From Cephalotus follicularis (taxonomy: Eukaryota; Streptophyta; Magnoliopsida; Oxalidales; Cephalotaceae): DNA of 64,000 nt. Below are positions 33,930-45,824 of this stretch, piece after piece. The number at the start of each line of letters is the position of its first letter. The stretch's first letter is position 1. The notes beneath the pieces were generated by a model. It did no database searches. It was not told where the DNA came from and saw nothing but the letters and a program-made list of their open reading frames with translations. The stretch spans positions 109,421 through 173,420 of the forward strand of contig BDDD01000876.1 of the NCBI GenBank assembly GCA_001972305.1. The letters run 5' to 3'. Both the position numbers and the translations under genes were made by a program.

Positions 33930-34807
33930 ACTTTGAGCTTTTTGCACACTAGAATGCTTGAATATGAAATTTCTCTTGATTGTGTGATTCTTGTTGAATT
34001 GATGTAGTTTAGTGTTGTTCTCTTATTGTCTTCTGAGGTTTCAATCTTCCTTTTATAGGCATAAAAGATTTGTAGCCGTTGCATAAATCAGGGAAGCTTT
34101 TGATTTAATAATGTGTAGTTGCAATCTTTGAATTTTTGTCTTCTGATATAAAGACGTCGATGTCTTCCAAAAAGGCGTCGATGTCTTTGGTCGTTGATAG
34201 CCGTTGGAAGTGCGCATACTAGCCGTTCCATGTTTCCCGGGTCTTGTTCATTTAAAAAGACGTCGAGGTCTTTTTAAAGGCGTCGATGTCATTTCCGGGA
34301 AATCTCCAGGATTTGAATCTTTGAACATCACATCGACTTCTTCTGTAGGGGTCGATGTCTTTTCTGGGAAATGCAGGTATCTCTAGAAAGGCGTCAATGT
34401 CTATTTAAAGGCGTCGGTGTCTTTCGTACAAACGTCGATGTCTTTACTGATAAGCATCGATGTCATCACTTGAAATTGTCCTGTAACTATGGCACGTAAA
34501 GACGTCGATGTCTTTAACATAGGGATCGACTTCTTTCGTACGGACGTCGATGTCTTTACTGATAAGCATCGATGTCATCACTCGAAATTGTCCTGTAACT
34601 TCTGGCATGAAAGGCGTCAATGTCTTCTTTAAAGGAGTCGATGTCTTTCTGTACGGACGTCGATGTCATTACTTGAGAGTCGATGTTTTCTTCTGCAGAT
34701 GGTATTTTTGCTTTGGTATTGAACTTGTAATTTCTTACACATCAAGTAAACTTGTCAAATGCAAATATGTTATCATCAAAACTAAGATTGAGACTAAATC
34801 GTCAACA
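33930..34807 (-). repeat. COP1 5' LTR, truncated
   Basis: It matches the 3' LTR from its equivalent of 27501 onward and lacks the counterpart of 27083-27500 plus the primer site and leader. A deletion places LTR sequence 20 bp from the gag ATG. Its palindrome cluster (34153-34685) has one more box than the 3' LTR near 34640-34675. Confidence 0.85.
34153..34685. repeat. Phased GACGTCGATGTC cluster, COP1 5' LTR
   Basis: This is the same array as 27603-28115, with independent point changes and an extra ~22-bp unit around 34650 ('gtcgatgtctttctgtacgg'). Period 20-22. Confidence 0.85.
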
Positions 34808-34881
34808 GATTGATTGAAATTGGATTGTGAGCATGTATGCCCTGTTATTTTAAACTGCTGCCAGGTGATTCTGGACAAGAA

Positions 34882-34995
34882 CAGTCGACTGTTTAATCCC
34901 AACAGTCGACTACTCAATGTAACCAGTCGACTGTTAAGGATAAACAGTCGACTACCTAATTAAAACAGACGGCTATTCTTATGAACAACCGACTG
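34882..34995. repeat. Phased palindrome cluster, LTR1 mid-site (exact 21-bp)
   Basis: Boxes start at 34882, 34903, 34924, 34945 and 34966, four consecutive steps of exactly 21, then 34986. The sequence is CAGTCGACTG/A in the first four, decaying afterwards. Spacers share little beyond A-richness. Confidence 0.88.
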
Positions 34996-35408
34996 TTAAG
35001 TGACTAAATGCTAGGATTAGCTGCTTTTAGGCTTCTAATTGTGTGTAATTACCATGGCCTCAACAAGGGATGATAGTAACAGCCAATCCTAGCCTTGGGT
35101 AGTCACATTACAGAAAGTAATCAACTTATGCACTCATTGTGATAAGTTGCGCAAGAATGACTAGGGTATGCAAACATCTTGTTGAACCCTTGAATTGATT
35201 ATTTCGCTGTTGTTTATTGATACTGTTATACATACTGTATAAGTTGTTAAGTGTTCATAAATTGTAACACCCGGGGTTTTTGTTAATGTGTAATATTGCT
35301 TTTCCAATGTAATTTTACACATTGTGTTAATGAGAACTGTGTTTTCCCTTTTTTTTGTGTGTCAAGAAGTTGCAAGAAAGTGTGTTGTTGTGTGTTTTTG
35401 TGCAGGGG

Positions 35409-35560
35409 CAGCCGACTGCCACAGGGAGGCAGCCGACTGGACCCTTTGTTGAGGCGTGGCAGCCAGCTACTGTGAGGAAGCAGCCGGCTGGTGGGAGTGT
35501 GGGCAGAAACAGCCGACTGCCAGGCCAAGACAGTCAACTGCCATGCGCCAGACAGCCCAC
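35409..35560. repeat. CAGCCGACTG box cluster, LTR3 upstream
   Basis: About six boxes (CAGCCGACTG, CAGCCGGCTG, CAGTCAACTG) begin at 35409 and 35430 (21 apart) and continue to ~35555. This mirrors the upstream cluster of LTR1. Confidence 0.8.
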
Positions 35561-36065
35561 GTGCTGTCTGCCTTAATTGACAAAAGGTGGGGTGTTTTGG
35601 TTTTTATGGCAGATGGCAGTGTGAGGGGCTGGGGGTTTCTCCATAAAACACAGCTTTCCTCTCCTCTTCCTCCATCATTCTATGCATTTTCAAGAGTGTT
35701 TGTGAGTTTGAGAGTGAAAGTGTGTGTGTGTGTTGAGGACACGGAGCTTGTGTGTTGAACCGTGGAAGCTTGGAGGCTTGACAGTGGGAGTTCGGACCTG
35801 TGGAAGGTGGCTGGACGTGTTGGGGTTGCAAAAGCTTCGGATTTAGACATAAAGAGGTGGATTGCAGCTCCTAACTTGGAGTTTTAAAGTAGGGGGAAGT
35901 AGTTTTTGCAACGTAATTTCAATTGTAAATGTTTTTAATGGAACAAAATGCATGTTTATGTTATATTGTGAGCTTGGAACGTGTATGTGCATAAATATGT
36001 CGTTTTGGGTTGTGTTGGGTGTGTGATTGTGGCTGTTTTGGCAGCTGGTTTTTACATCTGCTGCA

Positions 36066-36360
36066 GAATCCAACCGACTGCCCGCGTTTAGCAGTCGACT
36101 GCCTATGGGTCCAGCCGACTGTTCTTGGGAGGACAGTCGACTACCCATGTTCGTTTCCAGAAAATGTCTGCAGAGGTTATGTAGTCGACTGCTGTAGGTC
36201 AACAGCCGACTGTGGGGGTGTGGACAGCCGACTGTCCTGAGGACCAGCCGACTGTCGATTGCGGGCAGCCGACTGTCTGGTTGTGTAGCCGACTGCCTGG
36301 GTAGGGCAGCCGACTACTTTGAGTGAAACAGCCGACTGCCAGTGGGAGGCAGCCGACTGT
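36066..36360. repeat. Phased CAGCCGACTG array, LTR3 downstream
   Basis: Nine consecutive boxes start at 36182, 36203, 36225, 36245, 36266, 36286, 36307, 36329 and 36350: steps of 20-22 with a mean of exactly 21.0. Four more boxes lie at 36066-36146. Most read CAGCCGACTG, a one-base variant of the LTR1 palindrome. Confidence 0.88.
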
Positions 36361-37727
36361 TGGGGGCCTATTTTTCCCGTGAACATATGTATGCATCGTG
36401 TATTGTGGTGTTTTGCTTCGTGAAGCTTTATAAACTGTTTTGAGCATCGTGATTATTGAGTTTGAACTGTTATAACACCTTTCTAGAAGTGCATTGTAGT
36501 TTAACGAAAATCATTACTTTACACGAAAATATATGTTTTGAGAAAATATATACTTTCGAACCGTGAAAATGACTTCCAAAAACACAGTGAACTGAGTTTT
36601 GTGATATCAAGAACCGTGAACCGTGACATCATGAAAATGAGTTTGTTTTCAGGTATTTTGTTTTATAAACTACTTGAAAAACTGTTTTGAGCATCGAGAT
36701 GGTTGTGATTGTGATTGAGCTTGACTGTGATTGCTGATTGTGATTTTGATTGTGGCCGTACTAGTTGCGTGGCGGAGATGCCAGCGGTGACTAGTGGTCT
36801 GGTCGACTCAGGGGCCAGGAGTTGGCTGGGTGACTTACTGTATTGTGACCTGCTTCGTGCCGTCCGGAGTCGGGGCCGATGTCGGGATGTACGACGTCGG
36901 GGCCAGGAGTTTGCGACGCTCTTCGTACCCACCGTGTACCGTGAACCGAGTATTGTGTAGTCCTTTGGACTTGTTTGAGGCCGTGCATCGTGACATTGTG
37001 ATATTGTGATACCGTGACATCGTGTTTTGGCATATGCATATCTATACTTATATATATGCATCGAGATATAGTATGTACTGCATCATCCTGCTTTCATACT
37101 TTGGTTTTATTGATCTTATGTTGTTTTTATGACTTTGGCCAAGTGAGGACAAAGGCTAACCCCCTACTGTTGCAGATTGATGCTGCGTTTTGGATATCAC
37201 CGGGCATGGCCGTATCGGACTGTGATGTGACGGAGTACTATGCTTTAAGTTCTTTGTTAGGCAGTGTAGCGAACGTGTTGTACTTTGGTTTATGTACTAG
37301 TGTTTTGCTGTTGTTATTGTATCAACTTTGGATCATACTCCGCTTGTGGGCTTTTTAACTATGTTTTACCGTGGATGTTGTGGGAATCATGCGGTATGGG
37401 ACTCATGGTTCCGTTTGTTTTCAGCATATATATAAATGCTTCCGCAAGATGATGTCTATTTAAAAGTTTTAAATTTTATCGTTCTCTGTATAAGCTGGAT
37501 ATCTGTTAAATTGCCATGTTGCATGTCGTTAATGCAAGCGGGGTTGATATGAATACCCTGGTTACACTAAAATTAATGATTGAACCAACTAGTGCTATAA
37601 GCACGCACATGGATTTCCTTATCGTTTTCCAAATGAAAACTTATTGTCAAATGAATTACTGATTTTCCTCCAATGAGAGGCACCGTTAATGTACTGAACA
37701 CTGTTTCCTCCAAAGAGAGGTACAGTC

Positions 37728-38540
37728 TGTAAGGATCCATATTTCCATGAAAGATATTAATTATGGAAATGATTTCTTTTGTGTTTTGGCAGATATTTCA
37801 GGGGACCCGTAGTATGACCCTACGCTCGGGGAGTACGGGTATGATTCCCACAACATCCACGGTAAGTGACGGTCGACGCCTAGAAGCCTTCCATCTGCGT
37901 TTTAAACCAGTGCAAACAGTCGACGCTTAGGGCTAAAGAGTCGACGCTTTGGGTAACGGTCGACGCTTTGAAGAAAATGTCGACGCTTTAGGGTCTGGTA
38001 GGTCTGTTGACGTTGACGTTGACGTTGACTCTGACGAAGACTTGAAAGCGTCGACGCTTTGTAAGAAAGCGTCAGCGCTTTAGTCGGGATTGAGGTGAAA
38101 AATTCGGGAAAAACCCTTAACCGCCGACGCTTTGAAGAAACCGTCGACGCTTTAACATTTTCTATAAATAGCAGTGTTCGGTAGAAGTAAAATTTGAAGG
38201 GAAGAGATTGAACGGGGAAAGTCGAGCTTTGGCAGGAGCTCATATGTGATATTTTCGGAAGGAAACTTTTTACGAATTATGTTACGAATATAGTTTGTGT
38301 AATAATTTATGACATTATAAACTAATATTTTCCGCTGTATTATGTCCTTTGATAGATCCTGTGAAGATGTATGATGATTTAAATAAGAGTATGAAATTTT
38401 AAGGTTTAATATATCAGGTTATTTATAGATATTAGCAATTAGTATGATTGTTAAAGGACGTGAGGTTTCACCCCACGTAACGCACCGAATCCTCGAAGTT
38501 CGCTTTGAGCATAAAATGGACTCGGATCTGGGGCGTTACA
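37728..38540 (+). mobile_element. LTR4: solo LTR
   Basis: An 813-bp insertion with perfect CAGTC duplications (37723-37727 and 38541-38545), starting TGTAAGGATCC and ending GGGGCGTTACA. It has no internal region. A GTCGACGC cluster covers 37870-38152, and a short GTTGAC run lies at 38008-38030. Confidence 0.9.
37870..38152. repeat. GTCGACGCTT box cluster, LTR4
   Basis: About nine boxes, mostly GTCGACGCTT, have measured distances of 21, 19 and 20 (37919-37979) and ~20-21 later. The palindrome differs from LTR1 but the period is the same. Confidence 0.82.
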
Positions 38541-39390
38541 CAGTCACTGAACTGTTAAATGTTACAAAAGAAAACAACTCTATATTGCATATTATAGATA
38601 TCAAAAATTGCTATTGAATTGATTGAATTGTTTGTCTATGTTATTACCGTTAGTCGAGTGATAGGAGACATCACTGGCTACGGGGTGGTCCTATGTGCCA
38701 GGAGTTGGCTAGAGCATCCACCACACTTATCTGCAATGCAGATCCTGATTGTTACCTGCTCGCTAATTGCCGGTAGAATTGACTTGATCTATCATCTTCG
38801 GAGTGTAGGGTGATAGTTAGGTGGTGCACAGTTGGTGCTAGGAGTTAGCGACATGTGACACCCAAACCACTGTATTGATTGATTTTACCCTTGTGTGGTA
38901 TTCCTGAATTGTATTGTCTATGGCCACTTGGCATGGTTGCTTATATATATTGGAATACTTATATATACGTTATTTCAGATAACTGACATGCATGTTACAT
39001 TTATATATTCTTTATCATGCATTATTTCCTACTTAGCCAAGTGACGACAACGGCTAAGCCCCCTGCAATTTCAGATTAAGTGAAGGCATCTGAGGAAGTA
39101 CTGCTGAAGCTTTTGGAGAGCTTCTATTTTGTTAAGGTTGTTACTCATTATGTTTTGTATTGAAATGAACGTTCACACTCCGTTGTTGTTGTTTTACCTT
39201 TCCAATATGTAAAAGGATAATTATTGGTACTGTATAAGCACGTAGCATGGGTTGCACGCAGATAATTTTTATAGTCCGACAATGGAATGCTTCTGCTTAT
39301 GCTCATGAATTTGTCAATTGTTGAATGCTGGATTATATTTATAACTGATATCACCATATATGTTGTCTTGACGGAAGGCGGGGTGTGACA

Positions 39391-42300
39391 AAATTAGCTT
39401 TTCGAGATCGTTTAGTGGGTCAATTTATCATTCTTATATTTATAGGAGTGTAAATGTGAATTTTAAAAAGTTATGTTTTAAGTTGTTTCAAGATTTCTTT
39501 TTGCAGACAACATAAATGCATTGTCTTAAGTTTTTTACCGTGATATTGGGGTCAAATTCTCGATCTGAGATCTTTTAGTGGGTCAATTTGTCGTTCTTAA
39601 ATTTCTATGGGCGTAAATGTAAATTTTGAGAAGTTATGTTTTAAATAGTGCAGGGTTTCTTTTTACAGACAACATAAATGCATCATCTTTAGTTGTTTGC
39701 CCTGATTTTGGGGTCAAATTTGATTTCTGAGACCGTTTAGTGGGTTAATTTACAGTTCTTATATTCTTTGGGGTATAATTGTAAATTTTGAAAAGTTATG
39801 ATTTAAGTCGTTTCAGGGTTTCTTTTTGCAGACTCCATAAATGCATCGACATATGTTGTTTGATGTGATTTTGGGGTCAATTTCGCGTTCCGAGCTCCTT
39901 TAGTGGGTTAATTTATCGTTCTTATATTCTTTGCGGCGTAATTGTTAATTTTAAAAAGGTATGATTTAAGTCATTTCATGGTGTCTTTTTGCAGACACCA
40001 TAAAATGCACCGTTGTTAGTTGTTTGCGATGATTTTGGGGTCAAATTCGCGTTCCGAGATTGTTTGGTCAATTTATCGTTCTTATATTTTCATGGACGTA
40101 ATTGCAAATTTTGAAAACTTATGTTTTTAGTAAATTGAGGGTTTCGTTTTGCAAACAACATAAATGCATCGTCTTAAGTTGTTTGCAGTTATTTTTGGGT
40201 CAAATTCGAATTCTGATATCGTTTAGTTGGTCAATCTATCGTTCTTAAATTTCTAGGGGCGTAAATGTAATTTTTTAGAAGTTATAGTTTAAGTCCTTTC
40301 CGGGTTTCTTTTTGCAGACAACATAAATGCATCGTTGTAAGTTGTTTGCCGTGATGTTGAGGTCAAATTCGCATTCCGAGATCGTTTAGTGGGTCAATTT
40401 ATCGTTCTAATATTCTTTGGAGCGTAATTGTAAATTTTGAAAAGTTATGATTTAAGTTGTTTCAGGGTTTCCTTTTGCAGACACCATAAATGCATCGTCG
40501 TAAGTTTTTTGTCGTGATTTTGGGGTCAAATTCGTGTTCTGAGATCGTTTAGTGGGTCAATTTATTGTTCTTATATTTTTAGGGGCGTAATTATAAATTT
40601 TAAAAAGTTACGATTTAAGTAGTTTCGGGGATTCTTTTTGCTGACAACATATATGCATCGTCGTAAGTTGTTTGCCGTGATTTGTGGGTCAAATTCGAGT
40701 TCCGAGATCGTTTAGTGGGTTAATTTATCGTTATTATATTTCTAGGGACGTAATTATAAATTTTGAAAAGATATGATTTAAGTCGTTTTAGGGTTTATTT
40801 TTACAGACACCATAAATACATCGTCGTAAGTTGTTTGTCGTGATTTTGGGGGTCAAATTCGCATTCTAAGATCGTTTGGTGAGTCAATATATCGTTCTAA
40901 TATTCTTTGGGGTGTAATTCTAAATTTTGAAAAGTTACGATTTAAGTCGTTTTAGGGTTTGCTTTTGCAGGCACCATAAATATATCGTCGTAAGTTGTTT
41001 GCCGTGATTTTTGTGTAAAATTCGCGTTCTGTTATCGTTTAGAGAGTCAATTTACCGTTCTTTTTGGGGCGTAATTTTAAAGTTTAAAAAGTTATGATTT
41101 AAGTCGTTTCAGGGTTCCTTTTTGCTGACAACATAAATGCATCGTCGTAAGCTGTTTGCCGTGATTTGGGTCAAATTCGCGTCCGAGATCGTTTAGTGGG
41201 TCAATTTATCGTTATTATATTTCTAGGGACGTAATTGTAAATTTTAAAAAGTTATGTTTTAATTCGTTTCAGGGTTTCTTTTTACAGACAACATAAATGC
41301 ATCGTCGTAAGTTGTTAGCCGTGATTTTGGCGTCAAATTCGCATTCCGAGATCGTTTAATGGGTCAATTTATTGTTCTAATATTCTTTGGGGCGTAATTG
41401 TAAATTTTAAAATGTTATGATTTAAGTTGTTTCAGGGTTTCTTTTTGCAGACACCATAAATGTATTGTCGTAAGTTGTTTGTAGTGATTTTGGGGAAATT
41501 TGCATTCTGAGATCGTTTAGTGGGTTAATTTATTGTTGTTATATTTTTAGGGGCGTAATTGTAAATTTTAAAAAGTTACGATTTAAGTTGTTTTAGGGTT
41601 TCTTTTTTCTGGCAACATATATGCATCAGCGTAAGTTGTTTGCCATTATTTTGGGGTCAAATTCGAGTTCTGAGATCGTTTAGTGGGTCAATTTATTATT
41701 ATTATATTTCTAGGGATGTAATTGTAAATTTTGAAAAGTTATGTTTTAAGTCGTTTCAGTGTTTCTTTTTGCAGACAAAATAAATGCATCATCGTAAGTC
41801 TTTTGCCATGATTTTTGGGTCAAATTTATTTTCCAAGATTGTTTAGTGGATCAATTTATCGTTCAAATATTCTTTGGGACGTAATTGTAAATTTTGAAAA
41901 GTTATGATTTAAGTTGTTTTAGGGTTTCTTTTTGCAGACACCATAAATGCATCGTCGTAAGTTGTTTGCCGTTATTTTGGGGTCAAATTTGCTTTCTGAG
42001 ATCTTTTAGTGAGTCAATTTATCGTTCTTTTTGGGGCATAATTCGAAATTTTAAAAAGTTTTGATTTAAGTCGTTTCAGGGTTCCTTTTTGCTGACAACA
42101 TAAATGCATCATCGTAAGTTGTTTGCCGTGATTTGGGTCGAATTTGCGTTCAAAGATCGTTTAGTGGGTCAATTTATCGTTATTATATTTTTAGGGACGT
42201 AATTATAAATTTTAAAAAGTTATGTTTTAAGTCGTTTCAGGGTTTCTTTTTACAGACAACATAAATGCATCGTCGCAAGTTGTTAGCCGTGATTTTGGCG

Positions 42301-43094
42301 TCAAATTCGCATTTCGAGATCGTTTAGTGGGTCAATTTATCGTTCTAATATTCTTTGGGGCATAATTGTAAATTTTTAAACGTTATGATTTAAGTCGTTT
42401 TATGGTTTCTTTTTGCATACACGATAAATGCATTGTCGTAAGTTGTTTGCCGTGATTATGGGGTCAAATTTGCATTTTGAGATCGTTTAGTGGGTCAATT
42501 TATCCTTCTTTTTGGGGAGTAATTTTAAATTTTAAAAAGTTAAGATTTAGGTCATTTCAGGGTTTCTTTTTGCTGACAACATAAATGCATCGTCATAAGT
42601 TGTTTGCCGTGATTTTAGTGTCAAATTCGCATTCCGAGATCGTTTCGTGGGACAATTTATCGTTATTATATTTCTAGGGACGAAATTGTAAATTTTGAAA
42701 AGTTATGTTTTAATTCGTTTCAGGGTTTCTTTTTGCAGAGAACATAAATGCATCGCCGTAAGTTGTTAACCGTGATTTTGGCGTCAAATTCGCATTCCGA
42801 TATCGTTTAGTGGCTCAATTTTTCGTTCATATATTTCTAGGGGTGTAAATGTGAATTTTAAAAAGTTATGTTTTAAGTCGTTTCAGGATTTCTTTTTCCA
42901 GACAACAAAAATGCATCATCTTAAGTTTTTTACCGTGATTTTGGGGTCAAATTCGCGTTATGAGATCTTTTAGTGGGGCAATTTATCGTTCTTCTATTTC
43001 TACGGGCGTAAATGTAAAATTTGAAAAGTTATGTTTTAAGTTGTTTCAGGGTTTCTTTTTGCAGACAACATAAATGTATCATCTTTAGTTGTAT
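39391..43094. repeat. SAT163 satellite array (~23 monomers)
   Basis: Tandem monomers of ~160-163 bp; successive 'cataaatgca' motifs fall at 39511, 39673, 39836, 39999, 40159, 40322 and 40485. Monomers share 'tagtgggtcaatttatcg', 'gtaaattttgaaaagttatg' and 'cagggtttctttttgcagac'. From ~40400 to 42700 the monomers alternate in a three-type order. Both ends abut LTR1 copies. The monomer size is in the range common for plant centromeric or heterochromatic satellites; location on the chromosome cannot be told here. No gene is seen. Confidence 0.95.
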
Positions 43095-45817
43095 TGTAAT
43101 AACCGTAATTTCAATTAATGTATATTGCTCAAAAAAAAATTTTTTTTATAAAATATACATTTTAATGGAGATTATTTGTCCAATTATCATAATAATTGTG
43201 ATTAGTGAATGCTTGGGTTGAATTGAGATACAATTTGTTAAAACAAACTGAAGGAACCCTAAAACCAGCTCAAACATCCGACTGTCACAGGGTAACAGTC
43301 GACTGGTTGATTCGTGGAAGAGACAGTCGACTGTCACAGGACGACAATCGACTGGAGTGACACAGAACAGGCTCTGGCATGCGCAGAGACAGTGATGACA
43401 AGTGTTCTAATCGTGGCATGCATGAGGGATGCGTGTCACCAGTTGCCATAACATGCAAGAGGAGTGCCTTGCATGTCCTTTATTCCTTCTGCAAGATTTG
43501 TAGACCTGCAACCTACAAAAACAGAAGAGAAAGAGTGAGGAGAGGTGCATGTGAGAGAGAGAAGGAAAAGAGGGAAGGTAGAGTTAATGGGATCCTAACA
43601 AATTCTAAGACTCTAAGCCTTTATATCAGCTGTGAAGAGCTGATTTGAGTGATAGAAAACACTGAGGAGAAGGAATTGAAGGAGAGAAAAGATTTTCTTG
43701 GAGCTTGCATGTTAGAGTGTTCAAGGAGAGTGAAGCTTTGATTCTCCTGGTAAGCCACTAATCCGAATTCCTTAAGGTTGTTATGGTTAATAGCTAGGAA
43801 AATAAACTAGGATTAGATATCCATATCTTCTGTTAACATGATTAAGAGTTAGTAGGTTTGAATTGAAATAGAATTGGTAAATGGTTCAAAGAAGAGTTGA
43901 AATAGTAAGCCACTAATTCGAATCATGGCTGCTGTTATGGTTGTCAATAGGTATATGTATACTAATCACCCTCTATAGATACCTTCTGTAACATGCAAAC
44001 TTAGTACTTGCTGAAATTGGAGTTGATTAGTGGAGAGATGTTGTTAAATGTAAAAATGGAGACTTAATGAACTATTGATGAACTACTGCTGGAGTAGTGA
44101 TTTGTAACTAGATAATTAGTTAAACTTACTGCTTAAATGTTTGAACCTTCGAGCATGCATTGTATAGATCAATTCTGCTGAGATTGGAAGGTTAAGTTGG
44201 TTAAAGAGCTTGGGAGCTCAAAGAGAGAAATCAATCCAAATTTATTTCGGGATAGCGTTTAAGGTAGGCGTAATGACATGTTTTTGAAGATATTATGTGC
44301 ATATCATGTATGGTTAATATTCTATTTGATTGCATGTGTCGATTGGGTTAGTTTTTGGAGATTGAAATGCATACCATGCTACTGCCTGCTCATTTCTGGG
44401 CAAAACAGTTGACTGTTCTTCATGACAGTCGACTACTCAAACAAACCAGTCAACTGTTAAGAACAAACAGTCGATTACTCAACCAAACAGCTGACTGTTC
44501 TTGGAAACAGCCGACTGTCCTGGGATAAAATTCTGATATAAGGTTCTGTTAGGCCTTAAATTGAATGTAATTAACCTGGCCTCCATATGGGATGACTGTA
44601 ATAGTCAATCCTGGCCTTATATAATTACATTTCAGAATTTAAACAATGTATATACTCCTTGTGAGAATTTTACAAGAATGACTAGGGTATACAATGACCT
44701 TATTGAACCCTTGGATTGCTACTGTGCTTACTGTTTTACTGTATATGTTGCTGTTATAATTAGTATATACTGTCTTGGGTGTTCATTAACACTATTGTCC
44801 CTTATTTTCAAATGATTGAACCAACTAGTGCTTTAGGCACAAATATGAGTTGCTTACGGTATTCAAATGGAAATGTATATTGTCAAATGATTACTGTTTT
44901 CCCTACAATGAGAGGTACTGTTACTGTACTGAATACCGTTTTCCTCCTAGGAGATGTACGATTACTGAATTGTTAAATGTTTCAAAAGAAAACAACCTTA
45001 TATTACATTGTAAAACCTATGTAATATTACTACTGAATTGATTGGATTGATTGTCTATGCTATTGTCGTTAGTCGAGTGATAGGAGACATCACTGGCTAC
45101 GGAGGTGGTCCTATGTGCCAGGAGTTGGCTAGAGTATCCACCCAAACTGTCTGCAATGCAGGTCTTGATTGTTAAACTGCCCGCTAATGCTGGTAGTAAC
45201 TGACCTGATCTATCATCTTCGGAGTGAAGGGTGATAGATAGGTGGTGCACAGTTAGTGCAAGGAGTTAGAGACATGTGACACCCAAACCACTGTACTGAT
45301 TGACTGTACCCTTGTGCGGTATTCTTGAATTGTACTGTCTATGGCCACTCGGCATGATTGCTTATCTATTTTAATATTTAAAAATGCTATTTTATATATA
45401 AATGTCATGCATGTTGCATCTATAGATTCAATTATCATGCATTATCTACCTATTAGCCAAGTAAGGACAACAACTAACCTCCTACAATTTCAGATTAAGC
45501 AAGGGCGTTCGGAAGGTGCTGCTAAAGTTTGGAGAGTTTTTACCTGCTTAAGGTTATTCTATTATGTTGTACTGTATTTGCAATGAACGATTCGCACTCC
45601 GTGTTGTTGTTTACTTTCCTTATGTATAAGAATAATTTGATGGATTGTTTATGCACGTAGTATGGGCTGTGTGCGGATGACTTTTATTATATAATCCGGT
45701 TTATGGAATGCTTCCACTATGGTTTTGCGAATGTTAATATTATTGTTGGATTATATTACTTATTCCTGATATCACCACATATGTTGTCTAAATGTAATGG
45801 AATAACGGGGTGTGACA
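43095..45817 (+). mobile_element. Solo LTR1 in satellite
   Basis: A full LTR1 (2,723 bp), TGTAATAACCG to GGGGTGTGACA, with TGTAT before and TGTGT after, a 5-bp duplication with one change. Satellite lies to the left, and satellite resumes after a further insertion on the right. Clusters are at 43266-43360 and 44405-44520; the hairpin is at 43451-43476. Confidence 0.92.
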
Positions 45818-45824
45818 TGTGTGC

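Larger units (their letters stand above)
27083..34807 (-). mobile_element. COP1: Ty1/copia retrotransposon with extra ORF
   Basis: It is flanked by a perfect GATTG duplication (27078-27082 and 34808-34812). On the minus strand the order is truncated 5' LTR (34807-33930), gag, IN-RT linker, RT/RNase H, palindrome cluster, a 454-codon ORF, polypurine tract and 3' LTR (28235-27083). An ORF downstream of pol is typical of the SIRE/Maximus lineage (family knowledge; assignment inferred). Protease, integrase, the 5' LTR end, primer site and leader are deleted, so the element is non-autonomous. Confidence 0.9.
35263..37566 (+). mobile_element. LTR3: solo LTR-like insertion
   Basis: It starts TGTAACACCCGGGG and ends near CCTGGTTACA within the host LTR1, which resumes at 37567. 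The orientation is taken from blocks shared with LTR1 in the same order: 'ggccaggagttggctggg' (~36813), 'gccaagtgaggacaaagg' (~37138) and 'aatgcttccgc' (~37436). No clean target duplication is seen (TAAAT versus CTAAA), and the last six bases could belong to the host, so the right border is uncertain by about six bases. No gene is recognised. Confidence 0.75.
26791..39390 (+). mobile_element. LTR1 3' portion hosting COP1, LTR3 and LTR4
   Basis: Four pieces (26791-27082, 34813-35262, 37567-37727 and 38546-39390) join into the last two thirds of an LTR1 ending GGGGTGTGACA at 39390, followed by satellite. Its first ~800 bp are missing and the LTR1b fragment abuts it. COP1, LTR3 and LTR4 are later insertions. 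No primer site follows, so it is a solo or 3' LTR. Confidence 0.82.

Noticed and set aside
36182..36360. CRISPR-like array of short repeats and variable spacers
   Set aside because: Boxes are 10 bp and spacers 10-12 bp, far shorter than any CRISPR unit, and the context is plant LTR sequence.
39391..43094. Telomere-like TTTAGGG in the satellite
   Set aside because: 'tttagggttt' occurs once per monomer and only in some; most read 'ttcagggttt'. There is no tandem telomeric run.
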